64,000 bases of DNA from Stratiolaelaps scimitus (GCA_019614645.1 JABWDB010000001.1:8539501-8603500); one strand, 5' to 3'; shown: positions 11,040 to 24,914, counted from the first letter of the stretch. Notes: generated by a model not told the origin, from the sequence alone. Made by a program: numbers and translations.

Positions 11040-12420
11040 GCGTTTTGCTTTCAACCTTACATACGTAAATACGTACATTCTGCCTAACCCTGTCGTCTAG
11101 TCAATTATTAATGGGACGACATGGATGACTTGGATGACAGGCTGCCTCCTTCCACCTCTGGGCATCGGACCTCTCTCTCTCTCTGGGTCTCTGTGTGCGA
11201 ATGTACTTTTCCACAGGCATAGCCAGCCACAGCCAGATACAAACCCACGTGTTAGTCGACGTCATCGCATCGTGTACCCGATTCAGCCGACAGTTTTCTG
11301 AGGCGCGTTTTGTCCGTGGGTGGAGCCTATCCGAGTCGACGGATGGCTTGGCATGTTAGCAGACCGTGACGCAATTGAAGTTCCGGAGCTGTTGCAGTTT
11401 GTCGTGTTTGCTTTGGCGTGGCTACGATGGTCACCAGATCAGTATCGACGATCGATCTGCCTAATCTAGTTAGCCAAACAGTCTGCGGTAGTGCTTATGC
11501 AGATGGGCCTATTTTTGACTGTTTGAATAGCGACCTTTGAATGACCCTGATTATGCTTCGTATATTATGCAACTGATACAGGTGCTCCTCATAATCTAAG
11601 TTTCACGTTTCACAAGCATGCGCAGCGTGCGTGTTGCGTAACAGACGTTTTACCGAATTCAGCAATATTCGCACTATCACAATGTATGGTGTATGACAAT
11701 TCCATAATACCGCCTCCAAATCATTCAAAGTTAAAACTAGAGCTTGACTAAAGACACCATCAATCGGCAGGCAACTCATAACAGATTGTTGTATTTCGGT
11801 TGTCTCACTGCGAATGACGTTTGGTCGATACGTGAGAGATGGGTCAAACGGGAAGTGGCCAAATCCTCAAAATGGAGAACTATTCATTCGTTTCTACTTT
11901 ACAGAAATAATTCGCCGCAGCTGAAAATGTTGGCCACGCCCAGGTCACCTTCCGCACGCAATTGTCGTAGCCTGCACCTTAACCCATTTTAACACAACCT
12001 TAGATTTCAATTACATTTTCAACCTTACCAGATAGTGTCCAAGTTGATGGCAGGTCCATAGCTATCCGCTACTTGTATTCATAATAAGCTATACGGTCGA
12101 CAATAGTATGGGAACTCTCAATCAATTTCGAATACTTCTCTTTTTATAGAGTTATTTATAATCTCAGCCACTTTACTTCAACATGATTAAAAGTGGTGTT
12201 CGAGTCAAGTGCAATTTTTTTTATTTCGGCAGCATTAGAGTGTTTCATGCCCATATAGAGCTAGTTAAATGCCGGAAAATAACAGTCAGAATGCACTCGT
12301 GTCCAGCCAGATGATATAGTATTAGAATCTTTTCACCCACCTACATAATATTGTAGGTAACCGATTAAGTTCAAGTTGAAACGTAGAGGGCATCACGGTT
12401 TCTGTTGAACAAACAATTCA

Positions 12421-12461
12421 GTTTATTAATGATTTCTAAGCTGGGTTTATTAATGATTTCT
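12421..12461. repeat. 24-bp-period tandem duplication
   Basis: GTTTATTAATGATTTCT occurs at 12421-12437 and again at 12445-12461. It is a small local duplication. Confidence 0.8.
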
Positions 12462-13450
12462 TTGGGTATCACTGTCTTATTTCAAATGTACCCACGGACG
12501 AATGCCACGGTACAATGCTTAAGCGATGGACCGCGATAGACAAGTGATAACAGACTGAGAATCATTATCATCAGCCATCGTCTCCGCAAGCCTCTACTTT
12601 GAAGTAATAGCAATTCAGTCCCAACATGGGCCTTTAAGCGGTATGTAGATCCGAGGTTTTTAGTGAGTAAGAGCTCACACTACCGCCGCGAATACCTATG
12701 CAGCAGTAAAGCCCACTGTTTGTCCACGATGGATTTTAGCATTCAAAACCTTACTCAAACGAAAAAACAAGCTATAGGCAACAGGAGCTTTGACATGCAT
12801 ACATTTTGATTACGCTTATGAGTGTCTTCAATTAGCAGTATCTCATATGGATTTTAAAAAAGCAAAACAAGTGGTTTGGCCAACGATGTGAACAACTTCT
12901 AGCGTCTCTTCAAAATACTTAAGCCTTGGTACTACGGACAACGAATATGATATTAGTGTAGATAAACCCCACCCTTTACAATGTCATGTAACAAGCAATA
13001 CTGAATATTGAGTACCACCAAACAGGTCAATACCAAGTACCTCTACTAAGTACCAATATATCATATACAAATATCGTGTGCATTTAACGAACAGGGCGTC
13101 GTTACAGTCGAGTGATAGATACACGAAAACGTGTACTTGTCGATTCAATTAATGTTGAATAAAAACAATTATTAGCCCTTCTCTATCTCTCTCTCTCGAC
13201 TCAATGTATATACTACGGTGTTGTCTTTGTCATTTCATTAAGAATCGATTTTTGTAATTATTCCTGCCACGTTGAGTCCGAGCACAACGGTTCCGCTGTG
13301 CCCTTGATTGCTGATAGCAGATAGTTCAACTTGTTTACGCGTTCAGAATTAATAATACTAATTACGTGTACAGGTCATACCCGCCCATGTTGTGCTAGCG
13401 GCTGTCCACGCATCCGCGGGGCAGCTAAATGTTGCCAACGAACGCGGCAA

Positions 13451-13461
13451 CCCCCCCCCCC
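13451..13461. repeat. Homopolymer C run
   Basis: Eleven consecutive C precede CGCGCCGGGGG. It is G-quadruplex-prone on the other strand only if extended, and a likely site of sequencing-length error. Confidence 0.8.
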
Positions 13462-13769
13462 GCGCCGGGGGTAGAGACCTTGAGACATCGACACAGTATG
13501 CTTTTTGTATTTTATTGTACCCCATTAATCAGCTGGAGTTGTATCTCCAATCAATAATCAATGTCTAATCGAATTAGGCATTGGGTGGCAACGTCCAGAG
13601 CAAACAATGGGATCGGCTAGTGGAGGTGGGGGCGACGATAGCAACATGATCAACATTTTGATTTTTACGAATGCCTCACGTCGATGATAGTTACGGGGAA
13701 GGTCGAGAGTCAATTGCAAGGGTGGAACGATCGGCGTCTGCAGGGAGGAATCGCCTAGCTGTACGACGA

Positions 13770-13792
13770 TATATATATATATATATATATAT
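13770..13792. repeat. (AT)n microsatellite
   Basis: This is a pure AT run. It is flanked by TACGAC on the left and GTCGTA on the right, a 6-bp inverted match that may be chance. Confidence 0.9.
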
Positions 13793-14457
13793 CTAACGTT
13801 GTCGTATAGTTGATGAGGAGATAGCATTTAGACGAGAGGGGAATTTTGCGAGACGATTGTTTTTGTCACATCTGCATCTTATACGGTTCCTATCGTTGAT
13901 CAATATTTTGATCACTGTCAACAGCAGAAGCAAAGGCGGTCTTCCAAATGCAGAACGTGGTCATTAAATCTGCACGTTCGTTGTAATCCCGACGTGGGAT
14001 CTGAGCTAGAGCGAAACTGACTGTTTGGTATTTCGGTCAGCGGACTAACGTGGAATGCGTACGCTGGTCTTATTCAGGCTCGACTTTCTAAGCTGGCGGG
14101 ATTTAATATCTAATTGAAATGGCAAATTGGATTCACCTAAGTGTACTAAATACGTCTAGCGAGGTGATGATGGGCTGGTTACTTGCCTGGTCTTTATGTT
14201 AAGAAATTTTCGGTATTTTTTCTAGCACTATTGATTTTAAGTTAGTGCATTTTCAACGCATAGCAGAATGTACATAACATTTGTCTCTTAATCTCTTTGA
14301 CTATTATCTATACCCATGTAGATATTTCCGGGTATATATTACATATATATATATTAGGCTTTTGGAGCAAAGCAGAGACAACCTTACGACGAATGGTCAA
14401 ACAAAAACAAATTAACGCAAGTGTGTAAGAGCAACCCGCTATGAGGTGTGAACGTGT

Positions 14458-14507
14458 GGGTCCTGTTAATATAACTATTATTTTGATGCGTTATATTAAC
14501 AGGACCC
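14458..14507. repeat. Perfect 18-bp stem-loop
   Basis: GGGTCCTGTTAATATAAC (14458-14475) is exactly inverted at 14490-14507 across a 14-nt loop. It lies in otherwise unremarkable sequence. It could be the relic of a small palindromic element. Confidence 0.85.
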
Positions 14508-17500
14508 TCCCTCTCGCAGAGGATACAGTGGATGTCTTACTGGCGGTATCCTCAGTGCTGATAGTTTTTATCATGGTGCCACCGAGACGTTTGTCGTCGA
14601 AGCACGCAATCGCAGTAGTATGATACCTTATCAAATTGGTCTCCTATTGAAGCCAAAGTGACCTTACCCCGCCAGCAGGACCGATGTGATGGAGGTGTAA
14701 GGTGGAGGTGGATCTGCACACACCTAGCGGCAACATTCACATCAGCAACATCGCGTCCCATAGAAGAAGTGGAGCAGGTGGCTTGAGGGCGTCCGGGGGG
14801 TGCTGTATAGGTAGTATGCGTTCCTGAGTTCTTGTTCGCATCATCCCATTTACTCTCTGTCTCTCCTCGCTGTTCCGTGATACCCCGTTGGACACAGTAC
14901 CTTTCCACCAGCCCCGACAACTCCCAGAGGCATGCATGTATCCTCATAATTCTCTCTCACTCTCTCTCTCCCACCGTTCCTCTCTTTGCTTCCGTGTGCT
15001 ATGTGAGAGCCATAAATCACACTTAATTTCGTCCCTGGCCTGCAGCAACACGCCGACCTTGGGTCTCCTACATTTATTCCCAGGCCATTGCGTTCCCGAT
15101 TCCCGAGGTCGACTGTCACTGGATAAGCTACGCTCACTGTTGGGCTTGGTTGATTACCTTGTAACTTGGCTAACTAATCGTACGTTAATTTTAATCAAAG
15201 AACAAGGAGGGTACTCGTGTTATAGAACAATAGTAGAACAGGTTCATTGACGATGCTAGCTAGTGATACGAATGATTGAAAATAGCTTGTTGATTTAATG
15301 GAAAACGTTCTTTATTATTACGATTATTATTATTACTATTATTATTATTAGTAGTATTCAGTTGTATAAAGTGCTTTTATTAATCAAAGTATAATACCTA
15401 TTGCTGCCACAGGTCTCTTCCTTCGGTAGTTACATCTCAGCAATAAGTTTTCACTATGATTTCTTTTATTGATCTTATTCTATAGGCAATAACGCGAAAA
15501 TGATTTAATTTGACTTGGTCAAGATTTATCGACGGCAAGGCTAGCCCGATGCGCAAGGAATACAAGCAGTTGGACGAGGCCAAGTATCGATGAGGATGCG
15601 GCAGCACCACAGGAATGAGGCGTTGCGGGACTCGTCGCCGAGGTGGGAGCTCCTGAAGCTAGTCCGCCGGACCCTCCCTGAACTTCGTGTCCACCAGGAA
15701 GAGGTCTGGCCTTCGCCTTCTTACCAGCGGTTGACCCTCCGTGACTGGCTGTTCCAGAGGAACCTGGGAGGTATCCACCCGGCCGATGCGGCGGTGGCGG
15801 ATGTTTGATGGTGATTGAGCACCCGGGCTTGTACGGTCGACAGTTGTGCTCAAGGCCCTGGTAGATTTGACGTAGTGGAAACTTTGTCCTGCTGAGGCCC
15901 CCACAGCGGCTCGCATGGGCCTGAGTACATTCGTAAACAGAGTAGTACGCGCTGAAAAAGTACGAGGAAAAACAGCGTTAATGCAAACAAGCCAACCGAG
16001 AAAGGGGGGACTTACTTAACATCTGTTCCTCCTCTGTTTGCCATGATATTTGAGTTCGCGACTTTTAAGCGGTACTCGACAGGGAACCAGACCTGATCGA
16101 GGGAGAAGCTAAGGAAACTCAACATCACATAATAGCAGATACCATATAATTTACTGAATTTGTTCGTTAATTAGTCAATTAGTTAGATAATTTTATGCGT
16201 CCAGGTGAAATGAATGTAAACGCTGATATCTAGCGAGCCCTACCAGCAAAGATTTTGTAGAGTAGAAGCGTTATCATAAACATCTTGTTCAGGTTGTCCC
16301 TTCGAGTTGTTGTTCCGCGGAAAACGGGCTGCCTCAAAGGCTACATGCAACAGTCGGGAATACTGCTTCCTGCATGGCCCTCCTTCGGAACTCGGTCCAG
16401 GACTCGTCGACACAGGTGTCCCTTTCGTGTCAGAAGGAATACTGCGCTCTGAATAGATCTCGGCAATGCAAGCAGCTTCCCGAAGGTATTCTGAAACATT
16501 GGAAGCATATATATATATCACGGACAGCCAGGAACCTCAATTTAGTCAGTTTTAGAAGTAAAACTTCGATTCAGCTGAAACAGACTCATCGACAACTAGT
16601 TATGCAGGTTTCGATCGATCCGTTTTAATATAATATATTATTCTTACCAGTCTACTATACTAGGGCATGGGCCAAAGAAATTACATATAATGTACAAAAT
16701 TACTGTTACCCGCTACTAACATAGTGAGCTTTGTGATATGCGTAAACGCTTTCATTTCATAAAACACAAACCGAGTTCATATGCACATCGGACCAGCCAC
16801 CAACAGATTATAAACTATTAATAGGATAAGTACAAATAAGGACAAGGCAAGATTTGTGTTCACAACAACCGAAAGACAATTTAAGGGCGCCGACTTTTAT
16901 AATTAAATAAATTCCCATTTAGATACGGTTGTGTCATTTAAGGCTGTTAGTCTGATCTCGGGTGACAGGTTTGAACTAATCATGTATACTCCTAGAGGCG
17001 AATTAAGTGTCTATTTTGGTGGAATTTCGTGGGGCATCACCCGCCAACTTTGGTGGATCAAATGTGGTAATTGGCATATATATTATATAATAGAAAACCA
17101 TTGTGAGGAGCGTAGAGCAACGGCGCCTTCTGTCCGTGCCCTCACGGTTGCAAGCCGGCCTTTTTAGGTCGGCTTGCGGAGATAACAGTTAAACTAACGC
17201 TAATAATAACAGATTTTGCTGGGTAGAAAAATAAAGAGAGGATAGATGGTCGAAAGCAAGCCACTATGAGAATAAGAGGTGGTAGGTAAAATTATACGAG
17301 CAAATAGACGATTTGACGCAAACCTGCCCAAGCAATGAAAATTATAGTGCATATACTAGATAGTTACGAAGGACATACCCAATAATTCTTGCTTCGTGCC
17401 TCACCCAGATGAATAGCGAGAAATGTTCGGCATAGCTTATACTTCTCTCGAAAACCATTACGGTTCTCAAGATGTCCCAACAATAAACGAACTACCTAAA

Positions 17501-17692
17501 CGTGTAGCGCCTTGGATAATGGAATATGATGAGTGCTTTGCTTACCCTCCTGAAAGGGTCCAGGTCTGCAAAGATCTTTTAGGACGTTCTGTTCCGCTTT
17601 CACCGTCTGGGCATATGCCGTCCTTAAATCCGTTGGGCAGGTCTCACTTTCGGACAAAATGCAGCTGAAATCACGAACGACAGACAAATGGA

Positions 17693-17696
<4 letters not shown>
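14508..17696. other. Gene-free stretch with (ATT)n
   Basis: It contains a CT-rich run near 14955-14971 and an ATT triplet run at about 15312-15357. Frames at 15590-15808 and 15659-15916 lie on opposite strands of one GC-richer patch, and neither can be preferred. Confidence 0.35.

Positions 17697-17723
<27 letters not shown>
17697..17723. repeat. (AT)n microsatellite
   Basis: This is a pure AT run. Confidence 0.9.
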
Positions 17724-19272
17724 GCGTTGACGGCGGGCCCCCAGCCCTATTCATTGCGACGAGAAACGTCTGAAGGCAAACACCTCCCTAAAGCCAAGAC
17801 AGGATATCGTATACCATCATTCATTTTAATCGACCTCTTATTTTTTTCATTTTAATGCTTACCATTAGAGTTGTAGGACTTTTAATAACAGTAAAGTAAC
17901 TAGTGAGCATTGAACAGATATATGTACTGGCATTTATCGAATTATTGAACCTCACAGAATTTAAGATTGGTGGTCTCTAGCACTGCAGCGTACAATTACG
18001 GACTCGGTAATTCTGCATCGTTGTGACTGACCGTTCGGTGGAATAACGAGCAGATATTAACACTTTGATTCTAGGGTTATGGTTCTAGGCTATTTATCTG
18101 TACATGAATTTCATGAGCGAATTTCATTTTAGGAAGCCATTCTAGCGATATCTAGGGCAGGGATAAATGGCCAACTACTTGAGCTCCAATAGCGACCTTG
18201 AGACGAGCTGCGAGCTTTGACGACGATCGTTCTCCAATTCTGTAAATCTCGCATCAACTATTTGAAATAAAAAAATCCTCTATTGTTGAGAATTGCCCCT
18301 GAAGAGGCTCCGAAGACTACACTCGTTCTCGTCAGTTGAATTTTATACAATTGAAGGGTGGGTTTCCATCGACGGGCGACGATTAATTTTATGTCATGGG
18401 AATTCTATCTGGGATATTGTATGATTCTTGGCTGGACGTCGCCATTTAACTTTGTTCCTTGGTCTTAGTCTTAGAAATAATTTTCATCACTATCAGTATC
18501 TAATCGCAGTCAGAGTTTGGATGCAACTTGTTAGAATCATACGCACGGGTCCTCATAACGACAGCTTCACCATTTGACTCGAAACTAGAGCGGTATTACA
18601 GCATGCGTCGCATTTTACGGTTATGAGAAATAGTTATATTCCGTCGTTGGTTAGTCGCTAGTCGATGAAACTTCTGACGGTCGATGGCAGAACGTGCCTT
18701 TAGAGAGAAGGTCATTTGATTGCCAGAGTAACATTTGATTCTTGTATTGGGCCCAACTGATGCCCATGGCTAAGAGAAAGAGAGCGAGAGGGATGAAGGG
18801 TAAAGTAAAGCATGAACACACGAATATAAATCCCTTTGAGTAAACTGTTTCATTTGAATCATTTATCGTTTTATTAGCCACGTAGTCTTCTCGCTGTAGG
18901 TGTCATCCTCCATTGACGTTGAGACCGATAGCATAAGTGTTACTTTATGTTATATTTGCATATAAAGGGAAATAGTCAAAGAAGAGCAACACAACTACAT
19001 TCATTAGGTGCAAGCCCACTAGGTAACAGCAAGCGGCAACCGAACACAAATTTAATATAGCTGGTCAGATAGACGACTAAGAACGACTCGCTCCTTTGGA
19101 GATCGCTCGTTGCTATCAAACACACACACACACGCCTCTGCACATGTGTCATGCATGAATGCATGGCTGTCTGTGTTTATGCCTATATGGGCGCACTAAG
19201 GAAGATCCTCGGAGTCGCAAAGGGAAGTCGTGTTGCTAAGCAATTGCAGACATACAAGTCTGCGAGAGCCAT

Positions 19273-19303
<31 letters not shown>

Positions 19304-20379
19304 ATGTACAGAACTTTTGAAATACCGGCTAACTGTCCAGACCGATTCTACCTCTAGTCTCGGGTGTGACTCGAAACTATAATCCCCAGCCGCAGCTAGT
19401 GAGTCTGCCGAGCGCACCATTCAAGTCAGTACAACACTGAAAGGAACCTACTGGCGATATATTAGTAAACGGCAAACTATGTGATAAGCATCAACCACAA
19501 CTTCAACAAACTTGATGAGTGAAAACGCAAATTCTCTCCGCATAGGCGTTAGGTTCTTGGGATACAGGGAACAGTATAATTTGCTAGGCATCCCGTAATC
19601 GGCTCAGAGATTTTCGTGATTTCGATGCGCATAAAGGGGCGCGAAAACAAAAATTCTATATTATTTTCAATAGTTCATCTTCTATAGCTGAATTATGCTA
19701 TATTGCTCAGCAAAATCTACAATGACGACGACCAATTCGTAACTTCATCTCAAAGTACTTACTGATGCGCAGAGGTCATTTTATCACAGTACGCGTTGAG
19801 TTGATCAATATTTACAACAAATCTGGTCGAGGAGAGCTCCTCCTGAATATCATCTGCGCATGCTGCGATCGCTGAGTAGATGCAGCCTGAAATCGAGCAC
19901 AGAAAAGTACACTATTCATTAAGTGATCATATGGGCCTGGTTAATAATTACTAGCTAGACCATAATAGCTTCTACTGACGTTCATCCCATGTGGCTAACC
20001 CCATTGTATTAGAGTCGCTTACGATGGTACCACCACTGCCGCCGTGAACGAAAGAATTCGCTACTGAAATCTGCTTTCAGTATCAGCATTGATTGCTCTG
20101 AACAAAGCTGATTACAAAATATATAAGGGAACCGATTTGCTGCCCACTCGATGATTGTTAACTTTCAACAATCTGGTTACAACATCTTCCCCCTGTGACT
20201 GGAGTATATCATATCACAGTGTGTGGCACATCTCCAAGTCTCAACATATACAAATTGACCGTCGCTCGCATCGAGTCGCATGGACTTCACGAAACGCCAA
20301 TGTATTCTAAAAATATCATCGGTTGACTCGTTGATATATGAAGGCATAAGTGGTAAGTGAGCTTAACAGTAGTTCTGAG
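17724..20379. other. Gene-free stretch
   Basis: It contains a CA run (19120-19134), a GA run (19271-19300) and no believable exon. The 75- to 80-codon frames cross simple repeats or have no motif. Confidence 0.4.
19271..19300. repeat. (GA)n microsatellite
   Basis: This is a pure GA run of 30 nt. Confidence 0.9.
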
Positions 20380-20465
20380 TCAAATCATAATCAGAATCGT
20401 GGTTCGCACCCACAAACACGTCCGTTTTGACACAAAATGGTAACAAAACATACGGGAGAGCGGAA

Positions 20466-20511
20466 GGGAGGGAGAGAGAGAGAGATAGCAAGATAGAGAG
20501 AGAGAGAGAGT
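20466..20511. repeat. Interrupted (GA)n microsatellite
   Basis: The GA run is broken by GATAGCAAGATA. Confidence 0.85.
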
Positions 20512-20559
20512 GGGGTGGGTTCTGGTGTAACATTGTCTCTTTCTGGGGACCGCAAATAA

Positions 20560-21300
20560 ATTAGCAGGCGTTCCCAGCATTTCCCCGTGTGTGTATTTGA
20601 ACGGAATCCTCCTTGGCCGGCGGGGCTTGAAGACGACGAGGAGCGATACGAATAGGGAGTGCAATGGAAATAGAGTACCAGCGCCGACTTGGAGCAGCAG
20701 CAGCATGAGTGGAGCTGGGTTTTCTAATTATTTTCATTGTACGAATGACTGGCGGGGACGGCGGATAGGCGATCGAGCAGCGGAGAGGCACTGTGCTAGC
20801 ACAGCATCCCTGTGGGTCCATCAACTTGGACCCCCGAGGTCTTGCCTTGTCCACTCGACCGAGCGACGGCGACCCTCAACGGCGCGATGTCATATTTGCT
20901 CATCTCATGTAGCAATGTCAGCAGCGACAGCAGCACGAACGTCGCCCGCCATGGACCGTAGTAACAACGGCAGAAACTACCACCACGCGACCGCCACTGT
21001 GAACTGGACCGACATAATAGAATAAGTGCGTCTCTTGAAATTCATATCCTCCGCCGGGGCCATAATCAGCAGCATTGTCTGGTGAGCCGAGAAGACACCG
21101 ACAGACGGACAGACACTCGAATCGAGACGTTCGTTCGGACGGATACGGCACGCACTTTTCGACGGATTTCTGCGAGAAAATAATGCGACGTACACTAGTT
21201 CGACGTAATCGAACTAGTGTACGGTCGCTGGTTGCCGTATCTGATGAAGAGCAATGATAGACGAAGCGTAGACCATCTAGCACATGGACGGGACCCATTT
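20560..21300. other. GC-richer block with frames on both strands
   Basis: Frames of 144 codons (plus, 20591-21025) and 126 codons (minus, 20918-21298) overlap in opposite orientation. There are CAG triplets near 20695-20706. No domain is recognised in either. It may be transcribed 5-prime UTR-like sequence or simply a composition effect. Confidence 0.25.
21189..21223. repeat. Perfect 15-bp palindrome
   Basis: CGTACACTAGTTCGA (21189-21203) is exactly inverted at 21209-21223 around CGTAA. GCGAC on the left and GTCGC on the right, offset by one base, extend the symmetry. It could be a strong cruciform or hairpin, or a binding site for a dimeric factor. Confidence 0.85.
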
Positions 21301-22218
21301 CAGCGTTGTATTGTAATATGGTGTAGCTCTATTGCTCACCCTATCTTGTAGGCTAGAAATATTTATATCCTCATGCTATTTCTTAACGTAGTTATACAAT
21401 TGTCAATAAGTGGATGGATGGCATTATTTGTTTGTACCAATGTAAGCTTAATGCAATAGAAATTAAGTAGATCTTTAGAAATGAATGATAAGGCGTGCCA
21501 CAAGGTCACGTTTTTTTTATTTCCCTTCAACTCCGCTACCTTCGTGATGTCCAGCGAGCGCATGTGATAGGGTACACTTCGAGCAATTCGCATTTGGCAG
21601 TAATTCAGCCGATTTTGCCACTAAACGATTTTCAATAAATGAGCTGACTACTTCATACTTACACGCTCATTTATTTAACTAATTACATCTATAATTCAGC
21701 TCCCGTACCGCTGGTTCCCATTCTGTATGCCCTACGCCCCTCAGTGCAGATATCAGAGAAGGTGGCTACCTCTCATCCAATGGCTGATAGATGCTAGACA
21801 CGTACTCGACCTAAACGAGGCGAAACGACAAAATGTAAATCCTTGCGACGGGGCACGTGCAAAATTCATTGATAAACACGGATTTCTCTCCCTTTATTCC
21901 ATCAAGATGTACAATCGGTCGGCTATAATCGTCATTAGTCTAATGCAGGGTGTACGACTCCGGCAAGCGGACACGTTAGATCAACTACAGAAATGATCGT
22001 GTGAAGTACGATCTTAGTCGAATTCATATTAGGCTTTACTCTACTATAGGGTTCTTAGCACTTTGTTGTGTGTCCCGACGATGGTCCTATTTAACCTCGC
22101 TTTTTAAAACTTTCTTTGTCGGACGCTCAACATCGCCAAGTTATCTCCATACTTGTGTGCTTGTTGTTTTCATTCTCTGCTTCTGCTGAATACGCCTGCA
22201 GCACAACAGTAACAATAG

Positions 22219-22220
22219 TG

Positions 22221-22251
<31 letters not shown>
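22219..22251. repeat. (AAT)n microsatellite
   Basis: This is an AAT triplet run that continues into an A-rich stretch. Confidence 0.9.
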
Positions 22252-22539
22252 TAAAAAACCTAATTCCGATCTTTTCCTTCCATGACGAGATGATGAAGCT
22301 GGCCTGCCGCCCATTCCGCCAACGGGCCGACTCCTTCATCTTCTCTATTCTCTGCTTGCCTTTTAGGTAGCGATACTATTATGGATCATCGTCGTCATGA
22401 TCAACAGCAGTAACAATAACAACAGCAACTGTAGCATAAGCAGCAGCGGGAGCTTCCGTCAGCATGAGCGGCATCAACACAGTAAGAACCTCACGATAAT
22501 CTCAGCTACGTTAGATGTCATCTAACGCCTGGCTGCTTG

Positions 22540-23900
22540 CGTTATACCTCTGCGCCGTTGTTGCAACTCACTCATGCCAGTGCACCTGTCGAGTGCTGCC
22601 GGCTGTTGCTCAATCACGACGTCCGTCGTCTGTTGGCCACGCATGAATCCCGCGGCAAGAAATGAAGCCGACCACGAAGGTCTATAGCGACGCCTGTGTC
22701 TCCACGTTCCTTTGCACCGAGGATGACGGCCTTAAGTCGTTGTGCGCCTTCAGTCCTAACCTTTCCGCGTATCACTCAGGTGGTGCGTGCTATCCTAACG
22801 TTGCCATTAACTAAAGTTTCATCACGCCACGAGTAGCAGCAGTGGTGGCGTTCGGCGACGGCGTAGCCAGCAGCTGAAACAGCAGGATGCACCATCCTTT
22901 CGCTTGAGCCGACTCGTCTCATTTCACCCCGGCCCCCGTCAGCACTCATCACGCCTTCCGGTTCCTTTACACCTAGCGGCGGTTCGACCGGCCCGGGGTT
23001 ACCGGTTGAGACCTTCGCCGTCCCACCGCGAAGCGAGCGAAAAGATACAAGAAAGTGACAGAGCGTTGTCACCGATCGTTGCCGCAGCAGGAGCCTGGCA
23101 CTGGCTCGGGAGCCGCCGTCGCGGGCTGTTCCGTTGCGACTGCGGGTAGCTGGCACATCAGTCAGCCGCCGTGCCACCGTTGTCGCCTATGCGCTATGAC
23201 AGCTATGATGACAGGCGGCCTTCGTCCTGTCCGCGCCTGCCGGCCGTCGCGTTTCGTCAGTTGCGCGTCCGACGTTCATCTCGTTCCCTCGTGCTCATTC
23301 CCTTCCTCGCTGCGCCTGATATTGCTACTGTCTCCTATGCTCGTCTGAGCGCTTTCAGGCGCCCGAGCTCACAAGATACCCCTCTCCCGCCGCGCGTAAC
23401 CCCCGCGGCCCCAACGCTCAATTTTGGATGGCTTGCGCGGTTTCGTTCCTGTGACGCTTCTCAGGACAATCCAGTCGCCGCCCCATCTAAAAGGGCCCTG
23501 AAGCTGGATATGAAGAAGCAGCGCAAGAAGCAGTTCAGCGGGATAACGGGAAAAGGAAACGCGCCCGAGGATTGTGGGGAAGTGAGGGCTGAGGGATACA
23601 AAGAAATTCAGAATAGGAGAAGCTGGCTGGAGGGAACAGTCGGGATAGTGAGGGTCTCTTATCATTATACCCATCACACGCATATCATCCAGCTCGTCCG
23701 TCTTTCCGCCGCTCCCACTAAGTTGGAGACAGGGGTTGGACGTCCAATGATGTCTCCTTAGCCACCCGTCCAGCCAGCCAGCCAGCGAAGGCATCAACAA
23801 TGGAGCGCGGCGCAGATAAAAGAAGCAGAAATAGAGAGAGAAGGCTCGGCGCCAGGATGAACGCGGAATGAACGTAGACGGACGAGCTCATCAGGAGCAA
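22540..23900. other. GC- and CpG-rich block
   Basis: This is a clear rise in GC and CpG with frames of 130-196 codons in several phases (for example 23171-23761 plus, 23369-23800 minus, 22776-23177 minus). The proteins are Arg-, Pro- and Ser-rich with no recognised domain. Because many frames are open at once, the lack of stop codons is explained by composition. A promoter-proximal or UTR role is possible, but no TATA box, initiator or exon border can be supported. Confidence 0.3.
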
Positions 23901-24914
23901 TCGCATGCAGGCGGCATTAACATATGAAAGAGAACCATGTTGGGTTTCGGGTTTAGCGAGGGAGGGGCTCTAGTCTAACCCGAGTACCTACTCGTATGGA
24001 TGGGGTTGAATGTGTTCCTGTTCACGAACGGATAGGACGCCCACAAGCGCGCATACACGTATGGCGCAGATATCGGACCGTGGCGGCGGAACATCCCCTT
24101 CGTGTACGTGTGCCAGCCACTCCAGTTTGTCTCACAGGCAGACACGCCCAGCGAACAGGTATCAGGTAATGATCGAGAAGGGTATAACTTATCTAGATAG
24201 CTTTCCAAAGCGAGACCGGGAACGGCAACAAGTTGCGAGTGGGCATTAGGCCGCATCAAGACAGGCCGTACTGCATCCACACCAGTAATGCAGCTCAATA
24301 ACAGATATAACACGACGATTTGCGCCCGCACCCTTGATGCGGGTGTTAGCTGTTGTGGCCAGTGGTAATCCCTTCGCAGAAGATGGCGGGGTGAGTAAGC
24401 TAGCTGGAGCGAGTAGCAAATGTATATGTGTATGTGTGTGCTATACGTTGAATGCACAGTGGCACTGCATAGACCCGAAGAAATGCACAACATACGGATG
24501 GGTGCCCTTGGATAACCTATCCGTCCACACTCACTGAACAGAATGGGACCGTGTCTATACGATGTAACACTGGTAGAGCGTGCAAATAGATACATTCACA
24601 CTGGTTAGGGTTTATTGGTTTACCCATCGCTCCGTCGAGATGTCATCGAAACTGACCAAAGGTAGCATTAAGACTACAGCAGCGTTAACCGTTAATCTTT
24701 GTAGGGGTTCTGCACCTGTTCGACTCGTTTGTCAACTCGTACTCGCGTAGCACGGCTAAAGGCTTCGTTTCAACGAAGACATCTTGATCAACGACTCGGA
24801 TGAATTCAACGCGTGTGTATATATACTATAACATAATGCACGCGCAAACTGATCCAGCGTGTAAATCAGCTAGGGGTCCTCACTTCGATCAATTCGAATC
24901 CTTTGCCTTGAGGG

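Larger units (their letters stand above)
10000..11280. other. GC-richer block, possible 5-prime gene region
   Basis: This stretch is richer in GC and CpG than its surroundings. It contains CAGCAGCCGCCGCCGCCGCAG near 10331, a GT-rich run (10698-10727), and open frames on both strands. In the Acari such blocks often hold 5-prime UTRs and first exons, but that is inference here. The plus-strand frame at 10868 is the best coding candidate. The opposite-strand frame of 167 codons (10447-10950) reads mostly from the GT repeat and low-complexity sequence, so I do not accept it. Confidence 0.35.
11281..13769. other. Gene-free stretch
   Basis: The only notable items are a short direct duplication at 12421-12461 and an 11-base C run at 13451-13461. 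Short frames such as 11744-11992 have no supporting features. Confidence 0.4.

Noticed and set aside
23975..24595. 206-codon minus-strand ORF
   Set aside because: It has no recognisable domain or helix pattern, lacks splice borders, and adjoins a GC-rich block where several frames are open.
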